From Lachnospiraceae bacterium (GTDB taxonomy: Bacteria > Bacillota > Clostridia > Lachnospirales > Lachnospiraceae), in NCBI GenBank assembly GCA_004558185.1, contig SFDP01000019.1, forward strand, positions 1 through 42,396: a stretch of 42,396 nucleotides of DNA. Reading direction: 5' to 3'. Numbering within the stretch: the first letter of the stretch is position 1; every line of letters begins with the position of its first letter. The translations under genes and the position numbers were made by a program. Below, piece after piece: positions 24,409 to 32,679 of this stretch. The notes below the pieces were generated by a model, which saw nothing but the letters and a program-made list of their open reading frames with translations, did not search any database and was not told where the DNA came from.

Positions 24409-24956
24409 GAGTGATTGCCGGAATAGCCAGAAGCCTTCCGTTAAAAACACCCGCAGGCCTTGCGACCAGACCTACCACTGATCGCATTAAGGAAACCCTG
24501 TTTAATATGCTTCAACAGCAAATCGGGCAGGCCGTTTTTGTGGATATGTTCAGCGGCAGCGGAGGCATAGGAATAGAGGCATTAAGCCGTGGGGCTGCCA
24601 AAGCCTATTTTATAGAAAATGATCCAAAAGCATTATCCTGTATTCAGGAAAATTTACAATTTACGAAACTGAATAAATCGAGTATGATAATCAATATGGA
24701 TGCGTGTGCTTCTCTTTCCCGGATCGAAGAGGTGGTGGATATTTTATTTATGGACCCTCCCTATGATTCCGGTCTGGATGTGACTGTACTACAGCTTCTT
24801 AGCCATGCCTCCTGTATAGACGAAGAAACGCTTATTATTGTGGAAGCTGCCTTAAGCAAAAAGAGCAGTGACTACGAAGCCTGTGGCTTTCAGGTGATCA
24901 GGGAGAAGAAATACAAGACCAATAAGCATATCTTCTTAAAAAAGAGGGGAGCCTAA
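24405..24956 (+). CDS. rsmD: 16S rRNA (guanine(966)-N(2))-methyltransferase RsmD
   Basis: A 183-residue RsmD (YlbH). MRVIAGIARSLPLKTPAGLATRPTTDRIKETLFN-type sequence marks the family start; the SAM-binding loop is DMFSGSGGIGIEALSRG, and the catalytic motif IV is DPPY (117-120). It methylates G966 of 16S rRNA. Its start overlaps the stop of the topoisomerase gene by four bases, and coaD follows after three bases. The rsmD-coaD pair is conserved in many Firmicutes. Confidence 0.93.
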   Translation: MRVIAGIARSLPLKTPAGLATRPTTDRIKETLFNMLQQQIGQAVFVDMFSGSGGIGIEALSRGAAKAYFIENDPKALSCIQENLQFTKLNKSSMIINMDACASLSRIEEVVDILFMDPPYDSGLDVTVLQLLSHASCIDEETLIIVEAALSKKSSDYEACGFQVIREKKYKTNKHIFLKKRGA

Positions 24957-24959
24957 CGA

Positions 24960-25442
24960 ATGAGAGCAGCGATATATCCCGGCAGCTTTGACCCGGTTAC
25001 CTTTGGGCATCTGGATATTATAGAACGAGCAGCCGCTATTTTTGATGAACTGACTGTAAGTATACTGAATAACACGACTAAGACACCATTGTTTTCTGTT
25101 GAGGAACGTGTTAATATACTGAAAGAGGCAACGAAGCACCTGCCTAATGTAAAAATTGATTCCTTCAGCGGATTGCTGGTGGATTATGCCATGCAGAAAG
25201 ATATCCATGTTTCGGTAAGAGGCCTCAGGGCAATTACCGACTTTGAATACGAGCTTCAGATTGCACAGACCAACAATAAGCTGTCCGGCGGCAGTCTGGA
25301 CACCGTGTTTTTAACAACGAATCTGGAATATTCCTATCTGAGTTCCTCCAGTGTGAGAGAAATTGCCAGCTTTCATGGGGATATTTCCCAATTCGTTCCG
25401 GCATTCGTGGTTGAAAAGGTATATGAGAAATTTGGTTTCTAG
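24960..25442 (+). CDS. coaD: Phosphopantetheine adenylyltransferase
   Basis: CoaD, 160 residues, the penultimate step of coenzyme A synthesis (ATP + 4'-phosphopantetheine to dephospho-CoA). It has the nucleotidyltransferase motif GSFDPVTFGH (8-17), the RGLRAITDFEYELQIA segment, and the ISSS-like YSYLSSSSVREIASF region near the C-terminus. It lies three bases after rsmD, as in the Bacillus ylbH-ylbI pair. Confidence 0.96.
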   Translation: MRAAIYPGSFDPVTFGHLDIIERAAAIFDELTVSILNNTTKTPLFSVEERVNILKEATKHLPNVKIDSFSGLLVDYAMQKDIHVSVRGLRAITDFEYELQIAQTNNKLSGGSLDTVFLTTNLEYSYLSSSSVREIASFHGDISQFVPAFVVEKVYEKFGF

Positions 25443-25459
25443 AAAGGCTGAGTACCCTA

Positions 25460-26065
25460 ATGAGTAGCAAAATTGAACAGTTAATTGACGAAATTGAAGA
25501 TTATATTGATAACTGTAAGTTTAAGGCTTTGTCCAATACACAGATTATAGTGAATAAAGAGGAAATCGATGAACTGCTCAGAGAGCTTAGGCTGAAAACT
25601 CCTGAGGAGATAAAGCGCTATCAGAAGATCATCAGTAATAAGGAAGCAATTCTTAATGATGCAAGAGAAAAGGCCTCTGCTTTGATTAATGAGGCCACCC
25701 TGCAGACTAACGAACTGATTAATGAGCATGAGATTATGCAGCAGGCCTATGCCCAGGCCAATGAGGTAGTTACCCTGGCCACCAATCAGGCTCAGGAGAT
25801 TTTGGATAATGCCACCATTGAAGCCAACACCATGCGTGAAGCTGCAATGCGCTACACCGATGATTTGCTGGCCAACGTAGAGAATATCATAGCTCATTCC
25901 ATGGAAAATGCTTCCTTCCGCTATGATGAGCTGATGAAGGGGCTGAATGAGTGCTACGATATTGTAAAAAGTAATCGTGCAGAGCTTTTTCCCATGGCCG
26001 GACTGGAGGATTTGGAGGATGAGGTTGTTCCCACGGCTGAGCCGGTGGCTTTGGATATTATATAG
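25460..26065 (+). CDS. Coiled-coil protein of unknown function (DivIVA/ATPase subunit-like)
   Basis: A 201-residue, strongly helical acidic protein with no clear enzyme motif. Residues about 1-40 hold IEQLIDEIEDYIDNCK and a short region ending in EELLREL-like sequence (actual EIDELLRELRLKTPEEIKRYQK). Residues about 60-160 are an alanine- and glutamate-rich coiled coil resembling DivIVA or V/F-ATPase peripheral-stalk proteins. The tail is acidic. Similar proteins commonly follow coaD in this family of bacteria and are often labelled ATPase without evidence; I do not assign a function. It is probably the last gene of the topoisomerase-rsmD-coaD transcript, ending at the terminator at 26144. Confidence 0.75.
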   Translation: MSSKIEQLIDEIEDYIDNCKFKALSNTQIIVNKEEIDELLRELRLKTPEEIKRYQKIISNKEAILNDAREKASALINEATLQTNELINEHEIMQQAYAQANEVVTLATNQAQEILDNATIEANTMREAAMRYTDDLLANVENIIAHSMENASFRYDELMKGLNECYDIVKSNRAELFPMAGLEDLEDEVVPTAEPVALDII

Positions 26066-26143
26066 GTCTCTTGTATCATAAATTTATCTTGCTAAACGTT
26101 TGTTTCGATATCCACCGTATCGCATCTTTTAGAGTATAAGACA

Positions 26144-26177
26144 GAGTTGTTGCGCCTGATGGTGCAGCAGCTCTTTT
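26144..26177 (+). terminator. Terminator of the parE-parC-rsmD-coaD transcript
   Basis: A 13-bp stem, GAGTTGTTGCGCC (26144-26156) with GGTGCAGCAGCTC (26161-26173), 4-nt loop, three G.U pairs, then TTTT. Confidence 0.75.
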
Positions 26178-26189
26178 CCTTATTATTCC

Positions 26190-26280
26190 TAATTTCAGAA
26201 TCAAAATTATGCCATCTTAGGAATGCGACAAAGATAAATACTTTAGGAATTGCTTTTAGAAAATCTTTGATCCTGAATTA
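26190..26280. repeat. Imperfect inverted repeat in the AT-rich gap
   Basis: TAATTTCAGAATCAAA (26190-26205) and TTTGATCCTGAATTA (26266-26280) are complementary apart from one bulge and one mismatch. TTAGGAAT is repeated directly inside. It could be a degraded small element at the left edge of the AT-rich insert. Otherwise the gap 26066-26408 holds only the terminator and a promoter. Confidence 0.4.
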
Positions 26281-26338
26281 CTCTTGTGCAAGTTTACTCT
26301 CTTTCTCTGTTAACTCACATTTAATTTGTATTTTTTTC

Positions 26339-26368
26339 TTGATATACTAGCAAATGATATGGTATTAT
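26339..26368 (+). promoter_or_regulatory. Promoter for the AT-rich gene pair
   Basis: TTGATA (26339-26344), 18-nt spacer, TATTAT (26363-26368). A G-rich GGGTGGGGGG follows at about 26391-26400, just upstream of the ATG at 26409. Confidence 0.5.
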
Positions 26369-26408
26369 AAATTACAAAAACAAAAATATAGGGTGGGGGG
26401 CGATTCCG

Positions 26409-26761
26409 ATGCACTTTAAGATGCAACTTATTATCAAGGATATTTGCGAATTTATGATTTAATCTCTTTTAATTTAGAACGAGAAATTCATACATCAGCT
26501 CCTTTTGAAAACTTTTATAATGCAAATGCAACGGCAATCCAAATTGGAACCCCTGGATATCCAGCAGATCCTTCTGTGATTCAAAAACAGAAAAAAGAAT
26601 ATGGAGAAATTCAATATGGTACATTATATGCGGTTCCGTCAGAATGGATTGCAGTTGCTCCCATTGCAGATGGTCCCAAAATAGGTGTGAAATATGTCAT
26701 CAAGCACCAATATACAAATGGAACTACAAATAATTTGGAATATCTTCATGAGGCAAACTGA
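26409..26761 (+). pseudogene. Orphan gene with an apparent single-base frameshift
   Basis: An ATG at 26409, preceded by a G-rich ribosome-binding-like stretch, opens a frame that stops after 17 codons. A second frame, open from 26420 to the stop at 26761 and containing no ATG, reads DATYYQGYLRIYDLISFNLE and on to LEYLHEAN. Adding one base in TTTAAG (near 26416-26420) would join them as MHFK-DATYYQGYL, giving about 117 residues. So this is either a frameshifted gene, a sequencing error, or translation from a TTG at 26444 (105 residues). The product is soluble and AT-rich in codon use, and I do not recognise the family. The next gene follows after three bases. Confidence 0.55.
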
Positions 26762-26764
26762 TAA

Positions 26765-27226
26765 ATGGAGAAAATTAAAAATAAATTACTACCTGAAATT
26801 ATTATATTAATAATAGTAAGTATATGTTGCTTATTATTACCTAATCAAAATAATTATTTGGCAGATGGTTGGATAGCAAATATAACAGGTACAAATTCTT
26901 CAATATTATTAACGATAAAACTTTTTTTAATGGAACCACTATTTTGGGGAATTTTATGCTTTTTCTTGTTAAGGTGTAAAAATATGCGATTGATACCTCA
27001 CGAAATACAACCACAAATAACAAAAAAACTATACATAATAATGAGAGCCGTAGCAATTGTATTAACAATAGTATTATTGTATTATACGTGGGGATTTATT
27101 TGGTTAACAGTATTACCCCCTATGCCGTTTCGTCTTGGCTACTACATTATGAACCATCGTATTATTTTAGGTATCAGTTGGTGCGTTATTTCTATCATCG
27201 GATATCTTTCCCTTAAAAAAAAGTAA
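26765..27226 (+). CDS. Small four-helix membrane protein of unknown function
   Basis: A 153-residue hydrophobic protein with about four predicted helices (residues ~8-27, 46-69, 90-114 and 128-149) separated by short loops. No family recognised. It starts three bases after the frameshifted gene, so the two form a pair with one promoter. Codons are much richer in A and T (ATA, TTA) than in neighbouring genes, which suggests acquisition from elsewhere. A soluble protein followed by a small membrane protein could be a toxin and immunity pair, but nothing in the sequence proves it. A hairpin terminator follows at 27254. Confidence 0.6.
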   Translation: MEKIKNKLLPEIIILIIVSICCLLLPNQNNYLADGWIANITGTNSSILLTIKLFLMEPLFWGILCFFLLRCKNMRLIPHEIQPQITKKLYIIMRAVAIVLTIVLLYYTWGFIWLTVLPPMPFRLGYYIMNHRIILGISWCVISIIGYLSLKKK

Positions 27227-27253
27227 TTGTCATTTGCGAAATGCTAGAAAGGG

Positions 27254-27293
27254 CTGTCGTATCAAAACATCAGTGATGCGGCAGTATCTTTTT
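27254..27293 (+). terminator. Terminator at the right edge of the AT-rich insert
   Basis: CTGTCGTATCA (27254-27264) pairs with TGATGCGGCAG (27274-27284) including G.U pairs, 9-nt loop, followed closely by TTTTT. The rest of the gap to 27495 shows no gene. Confidence 0.7.
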
Positions 27294-27495
27294 GTCATTT
27301 TTATTGAAGTTACTCTTATGTTGTAAATGGAAGATAGTCAGTATTGTGTGGCAACTATCTTTGTTTTGAATCCATGTGCTGCCCTCCTGGCAGTCTAATA
27401 GTCGCTACCGATGTTGATGATGCCAAATTTAGATATGCTTTTGAATATTCAATAGTAGCGTAAGCAACTGCTTTTTCTCTGACAGACAGCTCTTT

Positions 27496-28482
27496 TCAGA
27501 ACTGCTTCAGCAGCAAAAATAATAGCAACAGAACTACGGACTGGATTAGCTTATGCTTCAGGTAGGTCGAAAGCCTAAGCTGTGTTTTTCTCAGAATAAA
27601 GCCGGTCTGCATGATGCAGCTTAAGCCCCCAAAGGTAAGATAGCAAAGTGCCATCAGGGAAGAATCTGACAGAGAAAGGGTCTGCAGTCCTCCTCCGATT
27701 TCCAACAGGCAGCATAAAGGGCCATAAAGATATTGCACATAAATATCCCGAAAGGGACCTGCGGACATACAGAGTCCCAATAGCCGGGGATATATCTGCA
27801 GACAGTTGAAAAATACCATACAGCCGCCTAAAAGTGTCATCTGTTCAATGGCTTTTTCCAGAGATATCTGGAAGGAGAAAAGATAGCTGCCATGAACCTC
27901 CATTGGGCCTGGAAAAGAAGGGGCATATTCCTCTCGGGGAATAGCCCTTTCTTTCAGTTCTTTTTTATAACTGCCTGAAAACTGCAGGCAAAAGCCATAG
28001 GCCAGCGGAACGCCATAAAAGAGAAGAAAAACGGTAGATATATGGTTCCAGCCAAACAACGGGATCACATAGCCCAGCAGATATAATGGACCGATATTGT
28101 TGCAGAAGGCCAGCAGATATTCCCCCTGCTTTTCGTTAATCTGCCTGCTTTCCAACAGGTCGGCCACTACCTTGGCACCCATGGGAAAGCCGCAGAAAAA
28201 GCCCATAAAAAGAGCATAGAGCATAGAGCCGTCAGAAGGAAAAAAGCATCCTAAAAAAGGCTTTAACAGCCTGCTGAAATGTCCCGCAAGTCCGCTTTTT
28301 ACCAGATAGCCGGAAAAGACCATAAAAGGAAAAAGTGAGGGGATCATATTTTGGTACCAAATTAAAAGTCCTTTAGAGGCCAGCTCCATAGATTGTCTGG
28401 AAAAGAGCAGTAAATTGGCAAAGAAGCTGACCAGCAGCAATAGCATTAATTCTTTTTTTATCTTATTTTTCAATAAATTCAT
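27496..28482 (-). CDS. Sporulation integral membrane protein YlbJ-like
   Basis: A 328-residue membrane protein of the YlbJ/nucleoside-recognition (Gate domain) type. Typical features are WYQNMIPSLFPFMVFSGYL, the GFFCGFPMGAKVVADLL segment, LAFCNNIGPLYLLGY, and a second Gate-like half. YlbJ is required for normal spore formation in Bacillus. In Bacillus it follows coaD (ylbI) directly in the same direction; here it is on the other strand with the AT-rich insert between. A TTG six bases earlier could also start the protein, since the ATG at 28482 has only a weak GGGG before it. Confidence 0.85.
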   Translation of the reverse strand: MNLLKNKIKKELMLLLLVSFFANLLLFSRQSMELASKGLLIWYQNMIPSLFPFMVFSGYLVKSGLAGHFSRLLKPFLGCFFPSDGSMLYALFMGFFCGFPMGAKVVADLLESRQINEKQGEYLLAFCNNIGPLYLLGYVIPLFGWNHISTVFLLFYGVPLAYGFCLQFSGSYKKELKERAIPREEYAPSFPGPMEVHGSYLFSFQISLEKAIEQMTLLGGCMVFFNCLQIYPRLLGLCMSAGPFRDIYVQYLYGPLCCLLEIGGGLQTLSLSDSSLMALCYLTFGGLSCIMQTGFILRKTQLRLSTYLKHKLIQSVVLLLLFLLLKQF

Positions 28483-28562
28483 CCCCAAGAGAAGGAAAAT
28501 GTAGTATACTCTACTCTATGAGGTCAGGCTTAAAAGATATGACAGGTAAAGGAATTTAAGTT

Positions 28563-29264
28563 GTGATTCGTTTGGATAAATTTTTATGTACCATGGAGGC
28601 AGGAAGCCGAAGTCAGGTAAAAGAGTTCATCAAAAAGGGACAGGTGACGGTCAACGGACAGGTATGCAGACAACTGGATGCCAAAATCAGGGAAGAGTGT
28701 GACCGGGTGGTATGCCAGGGCAGAGAGCTTTTCTATGAGCCCTTCGTTTATTATATGCTGAATAAACCTGCAGGAGTAGTCAGTGCTACCAAGGATAAGA
28801 GAGAGAAGACGGTTCTGGATTTGTTGGAGGCAGTCCCGGGAAAGGGAATTTTTCCTGTAGGAAGGCTGGATAAGGATACAGAGGGTCTGCTGCTTCTGAC
28901 CAATGACGGTAGACTGAGTCATGAACTGCTTTCTCCGGTTAAGCACGTTCCCAAAACCTATCAGGTAGAAACCGCCTTACCCATTACCCAGGACATGAAG
29001 GCTATATTGGAGCGGGGTGTAGATATTGGAGATGCCAGACCCACCCAACCGGCATTGGTACGGCTTAAAGAGGACTGTAAAATGGAGCTGACCATTACCG
29101 AAGGGCGGTTTCATCAGGTAAAGCGGATGCTTAAGGCGGTAGGAAATGAAGTGATCTATTTAAAGCGCCTTTCCATGGGAACCCTATGCCTGGATAGGAA
29201 GCTGGCACCGGGAGAATACCGCAGACTGACCCACGATGAGGTGGAGATTCTGAGAAAGGGCTGA
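28563..29264 (+). CDS. RsuA family pseudouridine synthase
   Basis: A 233-residue pseudouridine synthase of the RsuA/RluB/E/F branch. An S4 RNA-binding domain (1-60, IRLDKFLCTMEAGSRSQV) is followed by the catalytic domain with YMLNKPAGVVSATKD, and the catalytic aspartate Asp103 lies in GRLDKDTEGLLLLTNDG. The EGRFHQVKRML motif follows. It modifies a single uridine in 16S rRNA or another RNA; the exact site is not predictable. The start is GTG at 28563, with AAAGGA nine bases upstream. It begins a run of closely spaced genes up to the RluA-type gene. Confidence 0.9.
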   Translation: MIRLDKFLCTMEAGSRSQVKEFIKKGQVTVNGQVCRQLDAKIREECDRVVCQGRELFYEPFVYYMLNKPAGVVSATKDKREKTVLDLLEAVPGKGIFPVGRLDKDTEGLLLLTNDGRLSHELLSPVKHVPKTYQVETALPITQDMKAILERGVDIGDARPTQPALVRLKEDCKMELTITEGRFHQVKRMLKAVGNEVIYLKRLSMGTLCLDRKLAPGEYRRLTHDEVEILRKG

Positions 29265-29274
29265 ATGTTTTTAT

Positions 29275-29925
29275 ATGTTTAGAGATATTGAAGCAGTTAT
29301 TTTTGATTTGGATGGTTCTTTAGTAGATTCCATGTGGATATGGCGGCAGATCGATATTGAATATCTGGGAAAATATGGAATAGAGCTTCCGAAAGATTTA
29401 CAGAAAAACATCGAAGGAATGAGTTTTTCCGAAACCGCCGTATACTTCAAGGAAACCTTTCCTATACCGGAATCCATTGAGGAAATCAAGGCGGAATGGA
29501 ACCGCCTGGCCTGGGACAAGTATACCCATGAGGTTCCCTTAAAGAGTGGGGTAAAAAGAGTTTTGGATTACTGTAAGGAAAAAGGAATTTTATTGGGAAT
29601 TGCTACCAGCAACTCCCGATTGCTGGCGGAGAACGTGGTTCGTTCTCTGAAGGTAGAGGAGTATTTTTCCTGCATCATGACAAGCTGCGAGGTACAGAAA
29701 GGAAAGCCTGAGCCCGACGTCTATCTTGCAGCAGCAAAAGCACTCAGGACCCGACCGGAAAGATGTCTGGTTTTTGAGGATATTGTTATGGGAATCAAGG
29801 CCGGGAAAAGTGCAGGAATGAAGGTCTGTGCAGTAGGGGATGAATATTCACTATATCAGCTGGAAGAAAAGAAGTCTCTGGCAGATTATTATATTGAAGA
29901 TTTTTCCCATATTGTGTTCCCTTAA
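29275..29925 (+). CDS. HAD family phosphatase (beta-phosphoglucomutase-like)
   Basis: A 216-residue HAD superfamily hydrolase. Motif I is DLDGSLVDS (nucleophile Asp11, general acid Asp13), motif II is ATSNSRL, motif III is the lysine in KGKPEPDVYLAAA, and motif IV is VFEDIVMGIKAG. A helical cap of the beta-phosphoglucomutase type lies between motifs I and II. The substrate is a phosphorylated small molecule, not predictable further. It lies 10 bases after the RsuA-type gene. Confidence 0.88.
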   Translation: MFRDIEAVIFDLDGSLVDSMWIWRQIDIEYLGKYGIELPKDLQKNIEGMSFSETAVYFKETFPIPESIEEIKAEWNRLAWDKYTHEVPLKSGVKRVLDYCKEKGILLGIATSNSRLLAENVVRSLKVEEYFSCIMTSCEVQKGKPEPDVYLAAAKALRTRPERCLVFEDIVMGIKAGKSAGMKVCAVGDEYSLYQLEEKKSLADYYIEDFSHIVFP

Positions 29926-29938
29926 TTAAACCGAAGCC

Positions 29939-31888
29939 ATGGAAAGGAAGATTAGCTTGAGTCATCAGTTTTTGCCCCTGTGTAAGGAAGATATGCAGGA
30001 AAGAGGAATTAGCCAATTTGATTTCGTTTATGTAGTGGGAGATGCCTATGTGGATCATCCTTCTTTTGGCCATGCCGTGATCAGCCGTGTGCTGGAATCC
30101 CATGGCTATACCGTGGGAATTATAGCCCAGCCCGACTGGAAAGACGAAAAGAGCATTGATATATACGGAGAGCCTCGTTTGGCCTTTTTAATCAGTGCGG
30201 GGAATATGGATTCCATGGTCAACCATTATTATGTTTCCAAAAAGCGTCGTTCCATGGATGCCTATACTCCCGGAGGAGAGGTGAATAAACGGCCGGACAG
30301 AGCTACCGCTGTATATGGAAATCTGATTCGCAGAACCTATAAGAATACACCCATCATTATCGGTGGGATAGAAGCCAGCCTGCGGAGAATGGCTCATTAC
30401 GATTACTGGTCCGATTCCTTCAAGCGTTCCCTGCTTTTGGATGCACAGGCTGATCTGCTGCTTTATGGAATGGGGGAAAAGTCTATCGTCGAGGTGGCCG
30501 ATGCCTTAAACAGCGGTATTCAGGTTTCCGATCTTGGTTTTATTAAAGGTACGGTATACAAAACCCGGGACATCAGCGGCTTGTACGATGAAGTGCATCT
30601 TCCTGACTATGACACGATGAAACAGGATAAGCTGGAATACGCTAAAAGCTTCAACATTCAATATGAAAATACAGACCCCTTTACCGGTAAGGTGCTGGTG
30701 GAAGGCTACCCCGGAGGATTGTATGTGGTTCAAAATCCTCCCCAGGAGCCATTGAATCGGGAAGAAATGGATGCCATTTATGAGCTTCCCTTTGTCCGCA
30801 CCTATCATCCTTCTTATGAAGAAAAGGGCGGGGTACCTGCCATCAACGAGATTCAATTTTCTCTGATCAGCAATCGGGGCTGCTTCGGCGGCTGTAATTT
30901 TTGCGCCCTGACCTTTCATCAGGGAAGAATCGTACAGAGCAGAAGCCATGAATCTATTTTGAAGGAAGCCGAGCAAATGACGAAGGAAAAGGGATTCAAG
31001 GGCTATATACATGATGTAGGCGGCCCTACAGCCAACTTTCGTCACCCTTCCTGTGAGAAGCAGTTAAAGGTGGGGGTATGTAAGCACAGGCAATGTCTGA
31101 CTCCCACTCCCTGCAAAAATCTGACCGTTGATCACAGCGATTACCGGGATCTACTGCGTAAGCTGCGTGGTCTTCCGGGGGTGAAAAAGGTGTTTATCCG
31201 CAGTGGGATACGCTTTGACTATCTGATGCAGGATCAGGATGATTCCTTTTTTCGGGAATTGGTGCAATATCATGTCAGCGGACAGCTTAAGGTGGCGCCG
31301 GAGCATATTTCAGACGCAGTGCTTTGCCGAATGGATAAGCCTGCCAATCGGGTATATGAGCGTTTTCAGAGAAAGTATAAAGAAATCAACAGTAAATTGG
31401 GACTAAAACAGTATCTCGTTCCCTATCTGATGTCCTCCCACCCAGGTTCAACCTTGAAGGAGGCCATAGAGCTGGCAGAATATCTCCGGGATATGGGCTA
31501 TATGCCTGAACAGGTACAGGATTTTTATCCTACGCCCTCCACGATGTCTACGGTAATGTATTATACCCAGGTTGATCCCAGGGACATGAAGCCTGTTTTT
31601 GTCTGCAAAAATCCTCATGAAAAGGCGATGCAAAGAGCCCTTATCCAATATCGCAATCCTAAAAACTATGAGCTGGTAAGAGAGGCTCTGCTGAAGGCTC
31701 ACCGGGAGGATCTGATCGGCTTTGACCGACACTGTCTGATTCGACCTAAAGGGGATGAGACAAGAAAGGCGGATGCCGCCAGAGGCAGACAGAATTGGGA
31801 GAAAAAAGGAAAACCGGATCACAGGGAAAGAAAAAGGAAACCGAAGAAAACCATCCGAAACGTACACAAGAGAAAGGATAAGAGCTAA
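29939..31888 (+). CDS. YgiQ family radical SAM protein
   Basis: A 649-residue YgiQ-type radical SAM protein. N-terminal DFVYVVGDAYVDHPSFG and GYTVGIIAQPDW are characteristic. The radical SAM cysteines are CFGGCNFC (Cys315, Cys319, Cys322), a three-residue then two-residue spacing. Further cysteines in KVGVCKHRQCLTPTPC suggest additional metal binding. The C-terminus is very basic (KRKPKKTIRN). The family is widespread but its reaction is not established. A TTG at 29957 after GGAAAGGAAG is an alternative start, since the ATG at 29939 has a poor ribosome-binding site. It overlaps the next gene by one base. Confidence 0.88.
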   Translation: MERKISLSHQFLPLCKEDMQERGISQFDFVYVVGDAYVDHPSFGHAVISRVLESHGYTVGIIAQPDWKDEKSIDIYGEPRLAFLISAGNMDSMVNHYYVSKKRRSMDAYTPGGEVNKRPDRATAVYGNLIRRTYKNTPIIIGGIEASLRRMAHYDYWSDSFKRSLLLDAQADLLLYGMGEKSIVEVADALNSGIQVSDLGFIKGTVYKTRDISGLYDEVHLPDYDTMKQDKLEYAKSFNIQYENTDPFTGKVLVEGYPGGLYVVQNPPQEPLNREEMDAIYELPFVRTYHPSYEEKGGVPAINEIQFSLISNRGCFGGCNFCALTFHQGRIVQSRSHESILKEAEQMTKEKGFKGYIHDVGGPTANFRHPSCEKQLKVGVCKHRQCLTPTPCKNLTVDHSDYRDLLRKLRGLPGVKKVFIRSGIRFDYLMQDQDDSFFRELVQYHVSGQLKVAPEHISDAVLCRMDKPANRVYERFQRKYKEINSKLGLKQYLVPYLMSSHPGSTLKEAIELAEYLRDMGYMPEQVQDFYPTPSTMSTVMYYTQVDPRDMKPVFVCKNPHEKAMQRALIQYRNPKNYELVREALLKAHREDLIGFDRHCLIRPKGDETRKADAARGRQNWEKKGKPDHRERKRKPKKTIRNVHKRKDKS

Positions 31889-32679
31889 TGAAAATAATCA
31901 TGATTACAGGAGCCTCGTCAGGAATTGGAGAAGAGTTCACCAGACAGCTTGATCAGAGCTTTTCCCGTATTGACGAAATCTGGATGATTGCCCGTAATCG
32001 AAGAAAGATGGAGGAGATTGCGGCGGGCATTTCCACCAGGGTACGGATTCTTGCCCTGGATTTGGAGCAGGACACTGAGCGGGAAAAACTGCAGCAGCTT
32101 CTTTCTGTGGAAAAGCCCAGGATCTGTATGCTGGTAAACTGCGCCGGGTACGGATTGATGGGACCCTTTGAGAAAATTCCACTTCAGGAGCAGTTGGGAA
32201 TGATCGAATTAAACTGCAAGGCTCTTACCGCAGTTACCTATATGGCACTTCCTTTTATGGTCAGGAACGGCCGGATTATTCAGGTGGCCAGCTCAGCAGC
32301 CTTTGTACCGCAGATGAATTTTGCTGTGTACGCAGCCACCAAATCCTATGTCCTTTCCTTCTCCCGGGCATTACAGGAGGAGGTAAGAGGCAGGGAGATA
32401 TTTATTACCGCAGTTTGCCCGGGTCCGGTAGAAACTCCCTTTTTTGAACGGGCTCAGCAATATGGAGAAACGCTGCCGGCAAAGGAAAAATTCTGTGTAC
32501 CAGCTTCCCAGGTGGTGAAAGATGCATTGAATGCGTCAAAGAAAAGAAAAACCGTTTCTGTATGCAGTATGCCGATTAAGGCCTTCCATGCAATTTGTAA
32601 ATTTATTCCCCATGATTTCATGCTGGAAATCGTGCAGCATATGTATAAAGATGAAAGTAAAGAAGGTATTCAGGAATGA
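31888..32679 (+). CDS. Short-chain dehydrogenase/reductase (SDR)
   Basis: A 263-residue SDR. The cofactor loop TGASSGIG is at 7-14, NCAG-type motif VNCAGYG near residue 87, and the catalytic Tyr148 and Lys152 in YAATKSYV, with SSAAFVP carrying the catalytic serine region. It probably reduces or oxidises a carbonyl or hydroxyl using NAD(P). It is one of the classical SDRs of the DltE/YqjQ-like type; the substrate is unknown. It overlaps the next gene by four bases (ATGA) and is translationally coupled to it. Confidence 0.88.
   Translation: MKIIMITGASSGIGEEFTRQLDQSFSRIDEIWMIARNRRKMEEIAAGISTRVRILALDLEQDTEREKLQQLLSVEKPRICMLVNCAGYGLMGPFEKIPLQEQLGMIELNCKALTAVTYMALPFMVRNGRIIQVASSAAFVPQMNFAVYAATKSYVLSFSRALQEEVRGREIFITAVCPGPVETPFFERAQQYGETLPAKEKFCVPASQVVKDALNASKKRKTVSVCSMPIKAFHAICKFIPHDFMLEIVQHMYKDESKEGIQE

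Noticed and set aside
26385..26405. GGGTGG-rich stretch that could suggest a T-box riboswitch
   Set aside because: There is no T-box consensus, specifier loop or following terminator, and the downstream genes are not amino-acid genes. It looks more like a G-rich ribosome-binding region.
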